NCBI RefSeq assembly: GCF_003946575.1
Contig: NZ_RHOP01000006.1
Coordinates: 107,755 to 171,754, forward strand
Direction: 5' to 3'
DNA from: Companilactobacillus jidongensis
GTDB lineage: Bacteria > Bacillota > Bacilli > Lactobacillales > Lactobacillaceae
Length of the DNA: 64,000 nt
A program made the position numbers and the translations under genes. The notes beneath the pieces are model-generated. The model worked only from the letters and a program-made list of their open reading frames with translations, was not told where the DNA came from and searched no databases. How positions within the stretch are numbered: position 1 is the stretch's first letter; each line of letters opens with the position of its first letter. Positions 1 through 8,782 of the stretch are shown here, in pieces.

Positions 1-103
1 TTCACTAGCTACTGCAACTTTGAAATCTGCTACGCTTACAAAAGATGGAATCAATAAATTAACTGAACTTAAAAAGATTTACGGTAAGGAGGACTCTAAG
101 TAA
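1..103 (+). CDS. C-terminal end of an unidentified protein (cut by window edge)
   Basis: An open frame runs in from the left edge and ends at TAA 101-103, giving 33 visible residues that finish KEDSK. The stop codon shares a base with the ATG of the next gene (TAATG), so the two are almost certainly translationally coupled. The segment is charged and Lys-rich, with no motif I recognise. What is visible is too short to name a family. The rest of the gene lies outside the window and would help identify the locus. Confidence 0.6.
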   Translation, partial: SLATATLKSATLTKDGINKLTELKKIYGKEDSK

Positions 104-1098
104 TGGACATTGATGATTTAAAGAAACAAATGAGTGGACGATTTGAAAATGCTCCTATCCAATCGTCAGCCTTCTATGCCGATCCTGAAGATCATTTGGA
201 CAACCAAAAAAAATTGCGTACGACACTAAAAGCATTTACCGAAACTCAAAAAATGATTACTCCTTTTGCATTACAAATCCTCTGCACACATTCAGAAATA
301 ACCCTTATGCCACTGGGACTATTAGACTTAAATGAATTGAAACAATGGGAAGACCAACAGCGTAAGGACACCGGTATTTTGATTGGTAACCCAGACAAGC
401 GAACCGGTATGCCGCTAGTACTTCAGTTTGAATCCCACGTCAAAGAATTTCCTTCTGAGAAAAAAATCCTCGATGTATACACTGACGATATGTTTAATCA
501 CTTCCATGAAACATTCAATGATCATATTTGGCCAGCGGTAATGAAGTATCTGAATGAGAATCAAACCATTCTCAAAAAAATTGAAGAGAAACTTAACGAA
601 GAACGTATCAGTGTCAGAGATTTAACCCTTAAACAATTGGAACCATTAAACGAATCTGAAATCAAAACAAAACTTGGTGTTCCACTCAAAAAAGATCAAC
701 TTGATCATTATTCAAATTATATTGCTGACATGAATCAAGTTAATTCAATCATTACAGCATCTAGTACCTTCACTAACGAACAACTTCTAAAGAATAAGCC
801 ATTTCCACAAATGATGAACTTGGCTGAAATGCGCAATACTTTCTTCTACGTATTAGATAATACTTTCAACGAAATTTTGTATTTCTACATCGAATCATAC
901 GGTACTAAAGATCCGAAATTAAAAAAACATTTGCAAACACTTCGCAAAAATTTAGCTGCCATTATGCGTCAGGATGCTTGGAAGAAATCGAATGACATCA
1001 TTGAAAAAGAACAAAAATTCGATTCACATAAATTCTTCAGTTCGGTATTTTTACCAATTGCTGAAAACCTAGAAGTTGAAATCGATAAATTCAAGTAA
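103..1098 (+). CDS. Uncharacterised 331-residue protein, first complete gene of the accessory locus
   Basis: I do not recognise this protein. It looks soluble and mostly helical: rich in Lys, Glu, Asn and Leu, with no signal peptide, membrane segment or Cys cluster. A helical charged stretch lies around residues 140-190 and an aromatic cluster (TFFYVLDNTFNEILYFYIES) around 247-266. The start ATG overlaps the stop of the upstream gene, with an AAGGAGG ribosome site about 10 bases ahead. The next gene, a degenerate prenyl-synthase-like protein, follows after 15 bases. The three genes form one operon ending at the terminator near 2086-2129. It could be a partner of the prenyl-synthase-like protein, but that rests on proximity alone. 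Confidence 0.75.
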   Translation: MDIDDLKKQMSGRFENAPIQSSAFYADPEDHLDNQKKLRTTLKAFTETQKMITPFALQILCTHSEITLMPLGLLDLNELKQWEDQQRKDTGILIGNPDKRTGMPLVLQFESHVKEFPSEKKILDVYTDDMFNHFHETFNDHIWPAVMKYLNENQTILKKIEEKLNEERISVRDLTLKQLEPLNESEIKTKLGVPLKKDQLDHYSNYIADMNQVNSIITASSTFTNEQLLKNKPFPQMMNLAEMRNTFFYVLDNTFNEILYFYIESYGTKDPKLKKHLQTLRKNLAAIMRQDAWKKSNDIIEKEQKFDSHKFFSSVFLPIAENLEVEIDKFK

Positions 1099-1113
1099 GG
1101 AGAATCAATTATA

Positions 1114-2040
1114 ATGGCATCACCTTTTGAACAGTTCGAATATCTCAATCCAAAATTAATAAACTTGGAAGATTACATCCTCCACTTGATCGAGCTCAAC
1201 AAGGACGACATAATTTCAGAAGCCAGTGGATTTTTAAAACCTAGCCGATTCTTACATAGTGCATTCTTCTATTTATTCTCCGGATTTGGTGAAACTGATA
1301 ACTTACGTGACAATGCTTTACAATCAGCGGCAGCTGCCACTCAAATGTTTTATATTCGAAACGAAATGATGCGTAGACATCAAGCTGGACCTGATTCTAT
1401 CAAACTAAACTTCATGGTCGAATACTTTTCCGACTTGATCGATGTTGAATTGCGTAAGTGTTCAGATGACGACGATGCTTTGCAGGGAAAAATTGATGCA
1501 ATTCAAGAAATTACTACTCAGCAATTAATCGCTGATGAACAAATGGTCAAACCAGTTGAAGATATTGCCGAATACGTCAAACGTGTTGAGGGACGTTCAG
1601 CCGTCATGTTTGAATTTGCTTGTCGCTTTGGAGCTCAGGCAGCTCACGCATCTGACATAATCGTTGACTCGGCTGGTGAAATTGGTAGAACAATTGGAAT
1701 CGCCTATCAAATCAAGAGCGAGGTGCTCGATTTGGTTGGAATTAACACAACCAACGAAGAATTCGGACCACTGTATATGCTTCAAAGTGGAGAATTCACC
1801 CTACCAGTGATTTTTGCTATCGGTAAAAAGGGACCTGACTTCATGAATAAAATTGCTGAAGCGGGTCGAACTGGTGAAAGGGCACTTGCAGAAACTGCGG
1901 AGGAAGTAATCGACAACGGTGTAGATGCTTCCCAAGTTATGATCAAAGAATACAAGGATCAAGCGTTATTCGATATCAATATGTTACCTGAGATTCCTGA
2001 GAAACACGACTTGCAGAAATTAGTTGAGATGTTGCTATAA
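1114..2040 (+). CDS. Degenerate trans-isoprenyl diphosphate synthase-like protein (probable pseudoenzyme)
   Basis: The 308-residue protein follows the polyprenyl synthetase fold in order. An Ala-rich helix (70-77) leads to the first-motif region, then EYVKRVEGRSAVMFEFAC-like residues 153-170, GRTIGIAYQI (191-200), and a late LQSGEFTLPVIFAI block that matches the family's EGKLTLPLIYAL. Both Asp-rich metal sites look lost. By my alignment, DDxxD at the first site is N83-E84-x-x-R87, and the second-site DDxxD is S202-E203-V-L-D206. Catalysis by the usual Mg-dependent mechanism is therefore doubtful. Homologues of the fold include HepT, IspA and ComQ; which of these is closest cannot be settled here. 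It is the third gene of the operon and its TAA overlaps the ATG of a 12-codon ORF. Confidence 0.6.
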   Translation: MASPFEQFEYLNPKLINLEDYILHLIELNKDDIISEASGFLKPSRFLHSAFFYLFSGFGETDNLRDNALQSAAAATQMFYIRNEMMRRHQAGPDSIKLNFMVEYFSDLIDVELRKCSDDDDALQGKIDAIQEITTQQLIADEQMVKPVEDIAEYVKRVEGRSAVMFEFACRFGAQAAHASDIIVDSAGEIGRTIGIAYQIKSEVLDLVGINTTNEEFGPLYMLQSGEFTLPVIFAIGKKGPDFMNKIAEAGRTGERALAETAEEVIDNGVDASQVMIKEYKDQALFDINMLPEIPEKHDLQKLVEMLL

Positions 2041-2078
2041 TGGCAGACACAGTAAGCCGTAGCTATCAATTGAAGTAA
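2040..2078 (+). CDS. 12-codon micro-ORF overlapping the prenyl-synthase-like gene stop
   Basis: An ATG at 2040-2042 overlaps the preceding TAA (TAATG) and opens a 12-codon frame, MADTVSRSYQLK, closed by TAA at 2076-2078, just before the terminator. The same stop-start arrangement links the first two genes of this operon, which suggests coupling rather than chance. There is no separate strong ribosome site, only GTTGAGATG upstream. It may be a real short peptide, the stub of a gene lost to deletion, or chance. No comparison was possible. Confidence 0.25.
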   Translation: MADTVSRSYQLK

Positions 2079-2085
2079 TCATGCA

Positions 2086-2129
2086 AAAATCCACAAAATG
2101 AAATTTTTAATTCATTTTGTGGATTTTTT
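2086..2129. terminator. Strong intrinsic terminator after the accessory operon
   Basis: A near-perfect 17-base-pair stem (arms 2086-2102 and 2111-2127; core ATCCACAAAATGAA / TTCATTTTGTGGAT) with an 8-base loop is flanked by A residues on the left and T residues on the right. It closes the plus-strand operon and could also stop minus-strand transcripts from the small gene at 2164-2322. Confidence 0.85.
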
Positions 2130-2163
2130 AGTAATTCGATAAATTCTAACAATATCTATATTC

Positions 2164-2322
2164 TTATTTTTTAAAGTGAATCTGCACAAAAATACCATAA
2201 GCTACGCTAAGTGTACTGAATAACAGTATATATGATGACCAACCCGTGATGAATATCGACGATAACAAAATAACGATGAGTAAAATTCCGATAGCTTTAA
2301 CATAAATATTGATCTTAAGCAT
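2164..2322 (-). CDS. Small hypothetical membrane protein (52 aa)
   Basis: A minus-strand frame begins at ATG 2322-2320, six bases after a CGGAGG ribosome site. A further in-frame ATG at 2328 touches the GGAGG and is less likely. A TATAAT-like -10 lies at about 2342-2352. The product has a short basic N-terminus (MLKINIYVK), a hydrophobic helix at residues 10-26 (AIGILLIVILLSSIFIT), a second at about 31-48 and a basic tail (HFKK), which suggests a two-helix membrane peptide. I do not recognise a family. The clean ribosome site and -10 make it likely to be expressed. Confidence 0.55.
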   Translation of the reverse strand: MLKINIYVKAIGILLIVILLSSIFITGWSSYILLFSTLSVAYGIFVQIHFKK

Positions 2323-2419
2323 CTTCATCCTCCGAGGTTAAATTATATTATACGGTGACTTTAGCATGTAGCACCACACTTAACAACAATTTGACATCTA
2401 CTGAGTAATATCATCCAAT

Positions 2420-3748
2420 CTACATTAAATACTCAAGGTCACTGGCTGGCGTTGGATAAGCAAAGATAGTTTTAGTAATTTCATCGTGAGTTATTTTTTT
2501 ATAAATAGCTAAAGTTAGATAATTGATAACTTCATCAGCTTCATTGCTCATCAAAGTAGCACCGACAATTTGATTATCCTTGTTAAAAATAACTTTGGCC
2601 TTAGCCACTGGTTCATTAGTTCTATAATATGTGAACCACTTAGTTAGATCCTGATCGACTATTGAATAGTCATCAGGATTTTTTTCAGCTTCGACAGTAC
2701 TTACACCGACTTTGGCCAATTCAGGTGAACCATAGACCAAAGTTGGAATGGCGGGATATTCAATATTCTTGTCAGTCTTACCAGTAATCACATCAGCAAC
2801 ATATTGTGCATCGAATCCTGCGACCGGCGTCAATTTAGGTTGTATCTTATCAACAACATCCCCAATAGCATATATATTAGGATTGGTTGTTTGTAATTTA
2901 TCGTTTGTCTTAATACCCTTATTTGAATAATCTACATCAGCTTTTTCCAATCCTAAATTCTCGACATTAGGAATTCGTCCAGTAGCACCAACGACCAAAT
3001 CACTTACCAAATTGAAGTCACCCGCGTCTAAAACATATTGTTCACCAAATTTTGTAACTGATTTGGTGTCAATATTGAAATGAAATTGAATCCCACGATT
3101 TTCTAATTGTTTAACGAGTGCATCAACATATTTTTTGTCAAATTCTTTCAACGGACGATCATTATGATGAACAATATGTACTTCAGCACCAGTTGAACTG
3201 GCAATGGTTGCTAGCTCAAAAGCAATATACCCTGCCCCAATGAAAGTAATTTTTTTAGGCATTGACTTCAGATTCATAAAATCAGTACTCGTCAGCAAGT
3301 TCTCCTTACCATCAATATTCAATCGACTAGGACGTTGACCAGTTGCAATAATAAATTTGTCAGCTTGATAGACTTCATCATTAACACTGATTTGATTTTC
3401 AGTAATAAATTTAGGACTACCGTCGATTGCTGTGATTCCAGCACTTATTAGACCATTGCGACTGCCTTCAGGAATTTGACTAGTATATGTATCTTTAAAT
3501 GCTTCAAGTTCAGACCACTTAACTAGTGGTGCTTCTCCGAATCCTTTACCCTTAAGTTGAGCAACACGATCACGTGCTTGAACGCCACTCAGAAGCATTT
3601 TCTTAGGATCACAGCCCCGATTAGGGCAAGTACCACCCCATTGATAATTTTCAATTACCGCCACATTTTGATCAGCAGCTTTAAGTGCATATGCTTCAGC
3701 GAGTCCAGCCGGACCACCGCCAATAATTATTACATCGAATTTGTTCAT
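2420..3748 (-). CDS. Glutathione-reductase-like pyridine nucleotide-disulfide oxidoreductase
   Basis: This 442-residue cytosolic flavoprotein belongs to the class I disulfide oxidoreductases. FAD binds at the N-terminal Rossmann motif GGGPAG (10-15). The redox-active disulfide is C41-PNRG-C46. The NAD(P) motif GAGYIAFELA lies near residue 170, the second FAD motif IYAIGDV near 290, and the dimerisation domain follows. The C-terminal catalytic dyad that reads HPTxxE in glutathione reductase is Y431-P-T-P-A-S-D here, so the usual base His is replaced by Tyr. The substrate is therefore uncertain; lactobacillal proteins of this type are often labelled glutathione reductase or NAD(P)/FAD-dependent oxidoreductase. 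A GGAGGTAG ribosome site precedes the ATG. The gene stands alone between two terminators. Confidence 0.85.
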   Translation of the reverse strand: MNKFDVIIIGGGPAGLAEAYALKAADQNVAVIENYQWGGTCPNRGCDPKKMLLSGVQARDRVAQLKGKGFGEAPLVKWSELEAFKDTYTSQIPEGSRNGLISAGITAIDGSPKFITENQISVNDEVYQADKFIIATGQRPSRLNIDGKENLLTSTDFMNLKSMPKKITFIGAGYIAFELATIASSTGAEVHIVHHNDRPLKEFDKKYVDALVKQLENRGIQFHFNIDTKSVTKFGEQYVLDAGDFNLVSDLVVGATGRIPNVENLGLEKADVDYSNKGIKTNDKLQTTNPNIYAIGDVVDKIQPKLTPVAGFDAQYVADVITGKTDKNIEYPAIPTLVYGSPELAKVGVSTVEAEKNPDDYSIVDQDLTKWFTYYRTNEPVAKAKVIFNKDNQIVGATLMSNEADEVINYLTLAIYKKITHDEITKTIFAYPTPASDLEYLM

Positions 3749-3776
3749 TTATATAACTACCTCCGATAGATTGAGT

Positions 3777-3816
3777 AAAAAAATAGACTCCATAACATTT
3801 CTATTATAGGAGTCTA
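3777..3816 (-). terminator. Intrinsic terminator downstream of asnS
   Basis: On the minus strand, TAGACTCC and GGAGTCTA (arms 3809-3816 and 3784-3791) form an 8-base-pair stem followed by seven T residues at 3783-3777. It lies 30 bases past the asnS stop. Confidence 0.85.
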
Positions 3817-3845
3817 CATATAAATTATTTAATTATATGCTCGAA

Positions 3846-5237
3846 TTAGAATTCAGCATTACCTGGTGTTCTAGGGTAAGCAATGACATCTCTGATATTT
3901 TCCATACCAGTAATATACATGATCAATCTTTCAAAGCCAATACCAAATCCAGAATGAACTGTACCACCATACTTACGTAACTCTAAGTACCACTTGTAGT
4001 CGTCTTCGTTCATATCAAGTTCTGACATTCTCTTTTCAAGTACATCGAGACGTTCCTCACGTTGTGATCCACCGATCAATTCGCCGATTTCAGGAACTAA
4101 TAAGTCAGCTGCGGCAACGGTCTTACCATCATCATTAGCACGCATGTAGAAAGCTTTGAAATCCTTTGGATAGTCAGTAATGAAAACAGGCTTCTTGTAC
4201 ACTTGTTCTGATAAGTAACGTTCATGTTCTGAATCAAGGTCAAGTCCCCAATATGGCTTAACTTCAAACTCAACGTCGGTAGCTTTTTCTAGAATATCAA
4301 TAGCATCTGTATAAGTTACATGAGCAAATTCTTCACCAGCAGTGGCCTTTAAGCGATCAATCAAGGTATTATCAACGTTTTCGTTCAAGAAATCTAGTTC
4401 TTCTTTGGCATGATCCATAACGTAGTTGATAATATACTTCAGTAATTCTTCAGAACAGTCCATTTCATCTTGTAGATCGGCGAATGCTAATTCAGGTTCG
4501 ATCATCCAGAACTCAGATGCGTGGCGACCTGTATGTGAATTTTCAGCTCTAAATGTAGGACCAAAAGTATAGACATTTCTAAATGCCAAGGCGAATGGTT
4601 CAACCTCTAGTTGTCCACTAACAGTTAAGTTGGTTTCTTTTCTGAAGAAATCTTCGTTGTAATCAACCTTGCCATCGTCAGTCTTAGGAACGTTATTCAT
4701 ATCAAGCGTTGTAACTTGGAACATTTCACCGGCACCTTCAGCATCAGAACTAGTGATAATAGGCGTGTGAATATAAACGAAGTCATTTTTTTGTAGATAT
4801 TCGTGGATAGCAAAGGCTGCTAGTGAACGAATACGGAAAACTGAATAGAATGTATTAGTTCTAGGGCGCAAGTGAGCAATTGATCTCATAAATTCATATG
4901 AGTGAGCCTTTTTTTGCAATGGATAGTCAGCATCAGAGGCTCCTTCTTCGATAACTTCAGTAGCATGGATTTCAAAAGGTTGTTGTGCTTTAGGTGTTAG
5001 CGCTAATTCACCAACAACTTTGATTGTTGTGCTGATTGGAAATTTAACTACATCAGCATAGTTTTCCATATCACTTGTAATAACAACCTGAACATTTTTA
5101 AAGAATGAACCATCATTTAATTCAATGAAACCAACTCGTTTTGAACCTCTGATCGTGCGAATCCAACCAGAAACAGTGATTTGGTCACCGTCCGCAAATT
5201 CTTTTTTGTATAAGTCTTTAACTAAAATGTTTTGCAT
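3846..5237 (-). CDS. asnS: Asparaginyl-tRNA synthetase
   Basis: AsnRS charges tRNA-Asn with asparagine using ATP in the cytosol. The 463 residues carry an N-terminal OB-fold anticodon domain ([25 protein letters not shown], about 19-43) and a class IIb catalytic domain with motif 2 [25 protein letters not shown] and motif 3 [15 protein letters not shown] near the C-terminus. Length fits the bacterial enzyme. The start has an AGGAGAAATA ribosome site. A T-box leader lies directly upstream and the transcript ends at a hairpin downstream, so asnS is a single-gene unit controlled by tRNA-Asn charging. Confidence 0.97.
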   Translation of the reverse strand: MQNILVKDLYKKEFADGDQITVSGWIRTIRGSKRVGFIELNDGSFFKNVQVVITSDMENYADVVKFPISTTIKVVGELALTPKAQQPFEIHATEVIEEGASDADYPLQKKAHSYEFMRSIAHLRPRTNTFYSVFRIRSLAAFAIHEYLQKNDFVYIHTPIITSSDAEGAGEMFQVTTLDMNNVPKTDDGKVDYNEDFFRKETNLTVSGQLEVEPFALAFRNVYTFGPTFRAENSHTGRHASEFWMIEPELAFADLQDEMDCSEELLKYIINYVMDHAKEELDFLNENVDNTLIDRLKATAGEEFAHVTYTDAIDILEKATDVEFEVKPYWGLDLDSEHERYLSEQVYKKPVFITDYPKDFKAFYMRANDDGKTVAAADLLVPEIGELIGGSQREERLDVLEKRMSELDMNEDDYKWYLELRKYGGTVHSGFGIGFERLIMYITGMENIRDVIAYPRTPGNAEF

Positions 5238-5272
5238 TTATTTCTCCTTTTGATTTTGGAATACTATAGACG

Positions 5273-5510
5273 AAAAAAATCCTCCATCCCCTAAATAAAA
5301 AGGGACGAAAGATTTTCCGCGGTACCACCCAAGTTTTTTGTAAAAAACACCTCAACGTACATTAAAATACTTGCCAATTATAACGTACTGGTGCACGTCT
5401 GAACCTACTCTCGAAATTTCAGTCAGAAGAACAAAGATGTTTTTCGTATATACCGACACGCCAAGCTCTCACTAACCTTGACTCTCTGTGGATGAAGTAT
5501 ATAGTACTCC
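5273..5510 (-). promoter_or_regulatory. T-box leader (tRNA-Asn-responsive riboswitch) of asnS
   Basis: The minus strand holds the T-box hallmarks in order. An AGAGAG/GGTTAGTGAGAG stem I segment lies at about 5489-5465, and the core GGGTGGTACCGCGG at 5330-5317. A terminator hairpin follows, with the CTTTCGTCCC arm pairing with GGGGATGGAG, and then TTTTTTT at 5279-5273. Uncharged tRNA would stabilise the antiterminator and permit asnS transcription. I could not place the specifier codon with certainty; Asn is inferred from the downstream gene. This element fills most of the 346-base gap between asnS and lepA. Confidence 0.93.
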
Positions 5511-5583
5511 TTCTTTTAATATCTATTATATTAATTTTCTTAAATGTAGCATATTTTTGTACAACTTGTAAAGTGAAAATTAA

Positions 5584-7434
5584 CTACTTACCAGAATCGT
5601 CTGTCTGACCTTTGTTCAAGTTAAGTACCGACATGAAAGCTTCTTGAGGAATCGCAACTTTCCCGACTTCCTTCATTCGCTTCTTACCAGCCTTTTGCTT
5701 GTTCAATAACTTATCACGACGAGTGCGGTCACCACCATATAACTTAGCGGTAACATCTTTACGATATGCTTTAACCGTTGCACGAGCGACGATCTTATTA
5801 CCAATGGCCGCTTGAACAGGGATCTCAAACATTTGACGAGGAATTACTTCCTTCAAACGAGCAACGATATCACGACCACGTTGATAAGCGAAGTCTTTGT
5901 GGACGATGAAACTCAAAGCATCGACTGGTTCACCATTAAGTAAGATATCCATTTTAACCAATTCACTTGGCTCATATCCTTCAACATTATAATCAAGTGA
6001 AGCATAACCTTTGGTATTAGACTTCAAATCATCAAAGAAATCAAAAATTATTTCTAACAATGGCAACTTGTAGATAACATTAACACGATATTTATCTAAG
6101 TAATCCATTGTTACAAACTGACCACGTTTTCGTTGACACAAGTCCATAACAGGACCAACAAAGTCTTCAGGTACCATGATTTCTGCACGAACATAAGGTT
6201 CACGAACTTCTTTGATCTCCGATGCATCAGGTAATTCTGCCGGATTATCAACAATGATTTCTTCACCAGAAGTCGTTGTTACGTGGTAATCAACTGATGG
6301 CGATGTGATGATCAACTCAAGGTTGAATTCGCGTTCCAGTCGTTCTTGGACAACATCCATATGCAGTAATCCTAAGAATCCAACACGGAATCCAAAACCT
6401 AATGCTTGAGAGGTTTCAGGCTCATACTCTAATGCCGCATCGTTTAGTTTTAGTTTTTCTAGTGCTTCATGCAGATCTTCATACTTACCGTTATCAACTG
6501 GATACATACCAGCATAAACCATTGGTGTACTCTTGCGATAACCTGTTAATGGTTCATCAGTTGGGTTATCGGCCAAAGTAACAGTATCACCAACTTGCGT
6601 TTCAACAACTGATTTGATACTAGCTGTGATATAACCAACATCACCTGCCATCAAGTAATCGCGTGAAACAGCCTTAGGAGACATTACACCAACATCCGTA
6701 ACTTCAAAGGTCTTCTTATTACTCATCAATTCAATTGTGTCACCGACCTTAACGATTCCTTCACGGACACGTACATTCAATACAACACCACGATAACTGT
6801 CATAAACAGAATCAAAGATCAAAGCTTTCAATGGCTTGGTGATATCACCCTCAGGTGCGGGAACATCCGAAACAATTCTTTCGAGTAATTCGTCAATACC
6901 CAATCCCGTTTTGGCACTGGTCATGACAGAATCAGAAGCATCGATTCCAATCATCTCTTCGATTTCTTCTTGAACCTTTTCAGGTTGTGCCGAAGGAAGA
7001 TCAACTTTGTTGATAACTGGTACTATTTCCAAGTCATTATCAATAGCTAGATAGGCATTAGCGAGTGTCTGTGCTTCAACACCTTGTGCAGCATCTACTA
7101 CTAGCAACGCACCTTCACAAGCAGCCAATGAACGTGAGACCTCATATGAGAAATCGACGTGTCCTGGTGTATCGATAAGATGAAAAATATAGTCCTTACC
7201 ATCTTTGGCAGTATATTCTAATTCAACTGCATTAAGCTTAATTGTAATTCCACGTTCGCGCTCCAAGTCCAAATCATCAAGAATTTGAGCTTTCATATCA
7301 CGTTTTGAAACAGTATGTGTTTTTTCCAAAATACGATCAGCAATTGTTGATTTACCATGATCGATATGCGCTACGATAGAAAAATTACGAATTCTTTTTT
7401 GTCGTTCTTTTAATTTATCAAGATCCAGATCCAT
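5584..7434 (-). CDS. lepA: Elongation factor 4 (back-translocating GTPase LepA)
   Basis: LepA/EF4 is a ribosome-associated GTPase that remodels stalled or mis-translocated ribosomes. The G domain shows [17 protein letters not shown] and NKVDLP, followed by EF-Tu-like domain II, two EF-G-like domains and the LepA-specific basic C-terminal domain ([20 protein letters not shown]). I chose the ATG at 7434 (616 aa) because AGAAGG sits 9 bases upstream; the frame can be extended to a TTG at 7464 that has no ribosome site. In many Firmicutes lepA follows dnaJ directly; here an unknown membrane protein gene intervenes. Confidence 0.96.
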   Translation of the reverse strand: MDLDLDKLKERQKRIRNFSIVAHIDHGKSTIADRILEKTHTVSKRDMKAQILDDLDLERERGITIKLNAVELEYTAKDGKDYIFHLIDTPGHVDFSYEVSRSLAACEGALLVVDAAQGVEAQTLANAYLAIDNDLEIVPVINKVDLPSAQPEKVQEEIEEMIGIDASDSVMTSAKTGLGIDELLERIVSDVPAPEGDITKPLKALIFDSVYDSYRGVVLNVRVREGIVKVGDTIELMSNKKTFEVTDVGVMSPKAVSRDYLMAGDVGYITASIKSVVETQVGDTVTLADNPTDEPLTGYRKSTPMVYAGMYPVDNGKYEDLHEALEKLKLNDAALEYEPETSQALGFGFRVGFLGLLHMDVVQERLEREFNLELIITSPSVDYHVTTTSGEEIIVDNPAELPDASEIKEVREPYVRAEIMVPEDFVGPVMDLCQRKRGQFVTMDYLDKYRVNVIYKLPLLEIIFDFFDDLKSNTKGYASLDYNVEGYEPSELVKMDILLNGEPVDALSFIVHKDFAYQRGRDIVARLKEVIPRQMFEIPVQAAIGNKIVARATVKAYRKDVTAKLYGGDRTRRDKLLNKQKAGKKRMKEVGKVAIPQEAFMSVLNLNKGQTDDSGK

Positions 7435-7531
7435 AAATGTTTCCCTTCTATCAATTATTTCCAATTTATTTTGAATTAATTCTCATTTCATCTATTTTAC
7501 ACTATTTTAAAGTATACAACCACGAAGCAAG

Positions 7532-8680
7532 CTATTCTTCCTTATCATCAAAATGTGGTCGAAGATTTTCTACTTGAATTATGTGTAATTTAAATATATA
7601 TGCAAATATATCTCCATAACATATCAAGAAAAACACTAACAGAACTGCCCCAGCAGCTATGGCAATAAAAATCATATCTGTCCCAGTATTTATTTTGCGC
7701 AAAAATATAGCCAGTTGCGCTATTCCACCCCCGATTAGTGAACCAATAACAATCCTTGAAATTGTATATACTAATTGGAGATTCTTGGCTCTCGATGAAA
7801 TTTCATCCCTTCTAGTTAGATATTTCGACGTATTAGAAATGAAAATCGGGAACTTATAACTTCCCTGACTATAGCTATCTATCTCAGCTCCTTTAGAAAT
7901 AGAATGCCACCCGAATCCATATAAAATCTGGTAATTAAGTTCTGTTAGAAGCAGGAAAACAAATATTGATACGGTTATTCCATAAAACAATCCCATAGAA
8001 TTACTTTTAAAAAGTACTTCCGTATATACACTGAGATGTATCATCGCAATTGCAAATGCAATAATTTGTAACACGATCCATCCAAAGAACGCTGTACCTG
8101 AAGAACCAAATGATTCTGTATCATTAGCCGTAGATACCTCCTTGATATTATTATCTACACTAGTCTTCTTCAATACTTGTGAAATATTAGAATGAACTGA
8201 ATTTTTACTTCTTATAAACTGCTCATTAGTCATATCATCCCCGCGTAAAAAACCATTTATGACTTCCACAAAACTTGCAACTTTATTATCGTCTGCACCA
8301 CTACACTTTATTTGCCGTTTACTATTATCATTCAAATACAAGATCACAGCTGGAACTGTCACTTCTCCTTGTGGTACATCTTCATATTCACAATTTTTAA
8401 TATCCTTCAGTTGTAATCTTTCTTTGATTGAATACAAATTAGCCCTAAATGATATGTCTTGGTCATCAATCAAGATAATTGGTTTTCCAGTTAAACATCC
8501 AATCATAATAATTGAATAATAAAATGACAGTATTAACAAAATAATCCCCAAAGTAACATACATTACTGAACCATTCATAATGTATATTAACAATCCTGAA
8601 AAAATAAAACCGCATAAGGCCATAAAAAAATAAGTTATAAATGAGTTTTTTTCTCTAGCTAAGACATATTTATCTCCCAT
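7532..8680 (-). CDS. Uncharacterised membrane protein between dnaJ and lepA
   Basis: The 382-residue protein begins with a charged stretch, then two membrane helices (about 15-35 and 40-62). A soluble beta-rich segment follows (about 68-145, KPIILIDDQDISFRA onward), loosely like the PH-like domain of the STM3941/YdbT type of membrane protein. After a Ser/Asn-rich linker come two more helices (about 200-250), a loop and a final helix pair near 310-365, ending in an acidic tail. The family resemblance is tentative and the function unknown. The low GC, many A-rich codons and position inside a normally conserved dnaJ-lepA pair suggest an insertion. Confidence 0.7.
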   Translation of the reverse strand: MGDKYVLAREKNSFITYFFMALCGFIFSGLLIYIMNGSVMYVTLGIILLILSFYYSIIMIGCLTGKPIILIDDQDISFRANLYSIKERLQLKDIKNCEYEDVPQGEVTVPAVILYLNDNSKRQIKCSGADDNKVASFVEVINGFLRGDDMTNEQFIRSKNSVHSNISQVLKKTSVDNNIKEVSTANDTESFGSSGTAFFGWIVLQIIAFAIAMIHLSVYTEVLFKSNSMGLFYGITVSIFVFLLLTELNYQILYGFGWHSISKGAEIDSYSQGSYKFPIFISNTSKYLTRRDEISSRAKNLQLVYTISRIVIGSLIGGGIAQLAIFLRKINTGTDMIFIAIAAGAVLLVFFLICYGDIFAYIFKLHIIQVENLRPHFDDKEE

Positions 8681-8720
8681 GACAAAATCCCCTTAGAAGT
8701 ACATTTACTTAAATTATAAC

Positions 8721-8765
8721 AAAAAAAGAAGTTCCGGCTTATTTAAAACCAAAACTTCTTTTTTT
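8721..8765. terminator. Terminator between dnaJ and the membrane protein gene
   Basis: AAAAAAAGAAGTT (8721-8733) pairs with AACTTCTTTTTTT (8753-8765), giving a stem flanked by A and T tracts that could act in either direction. It ends the dnaJ transcript, so the next gene is likely expressed separately. Confidence 0.75.
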
Positions 8766-8782
8766 ACGATATATGAACCTAT

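Noticed and set aside
103..2040. Prophage or toxin-antitoxin module at the left edge
   Set aside because: No integrase, structural phage gene, attachment repeat or toxin motif is visible, and the larger protein fits a prenyl-synthase fold better.
7434..7464. Longer LepA start at TTG 7464
   Set aside because: The ATG at 7434 has a proper AGAAGG site and gives the usual N-terminus.
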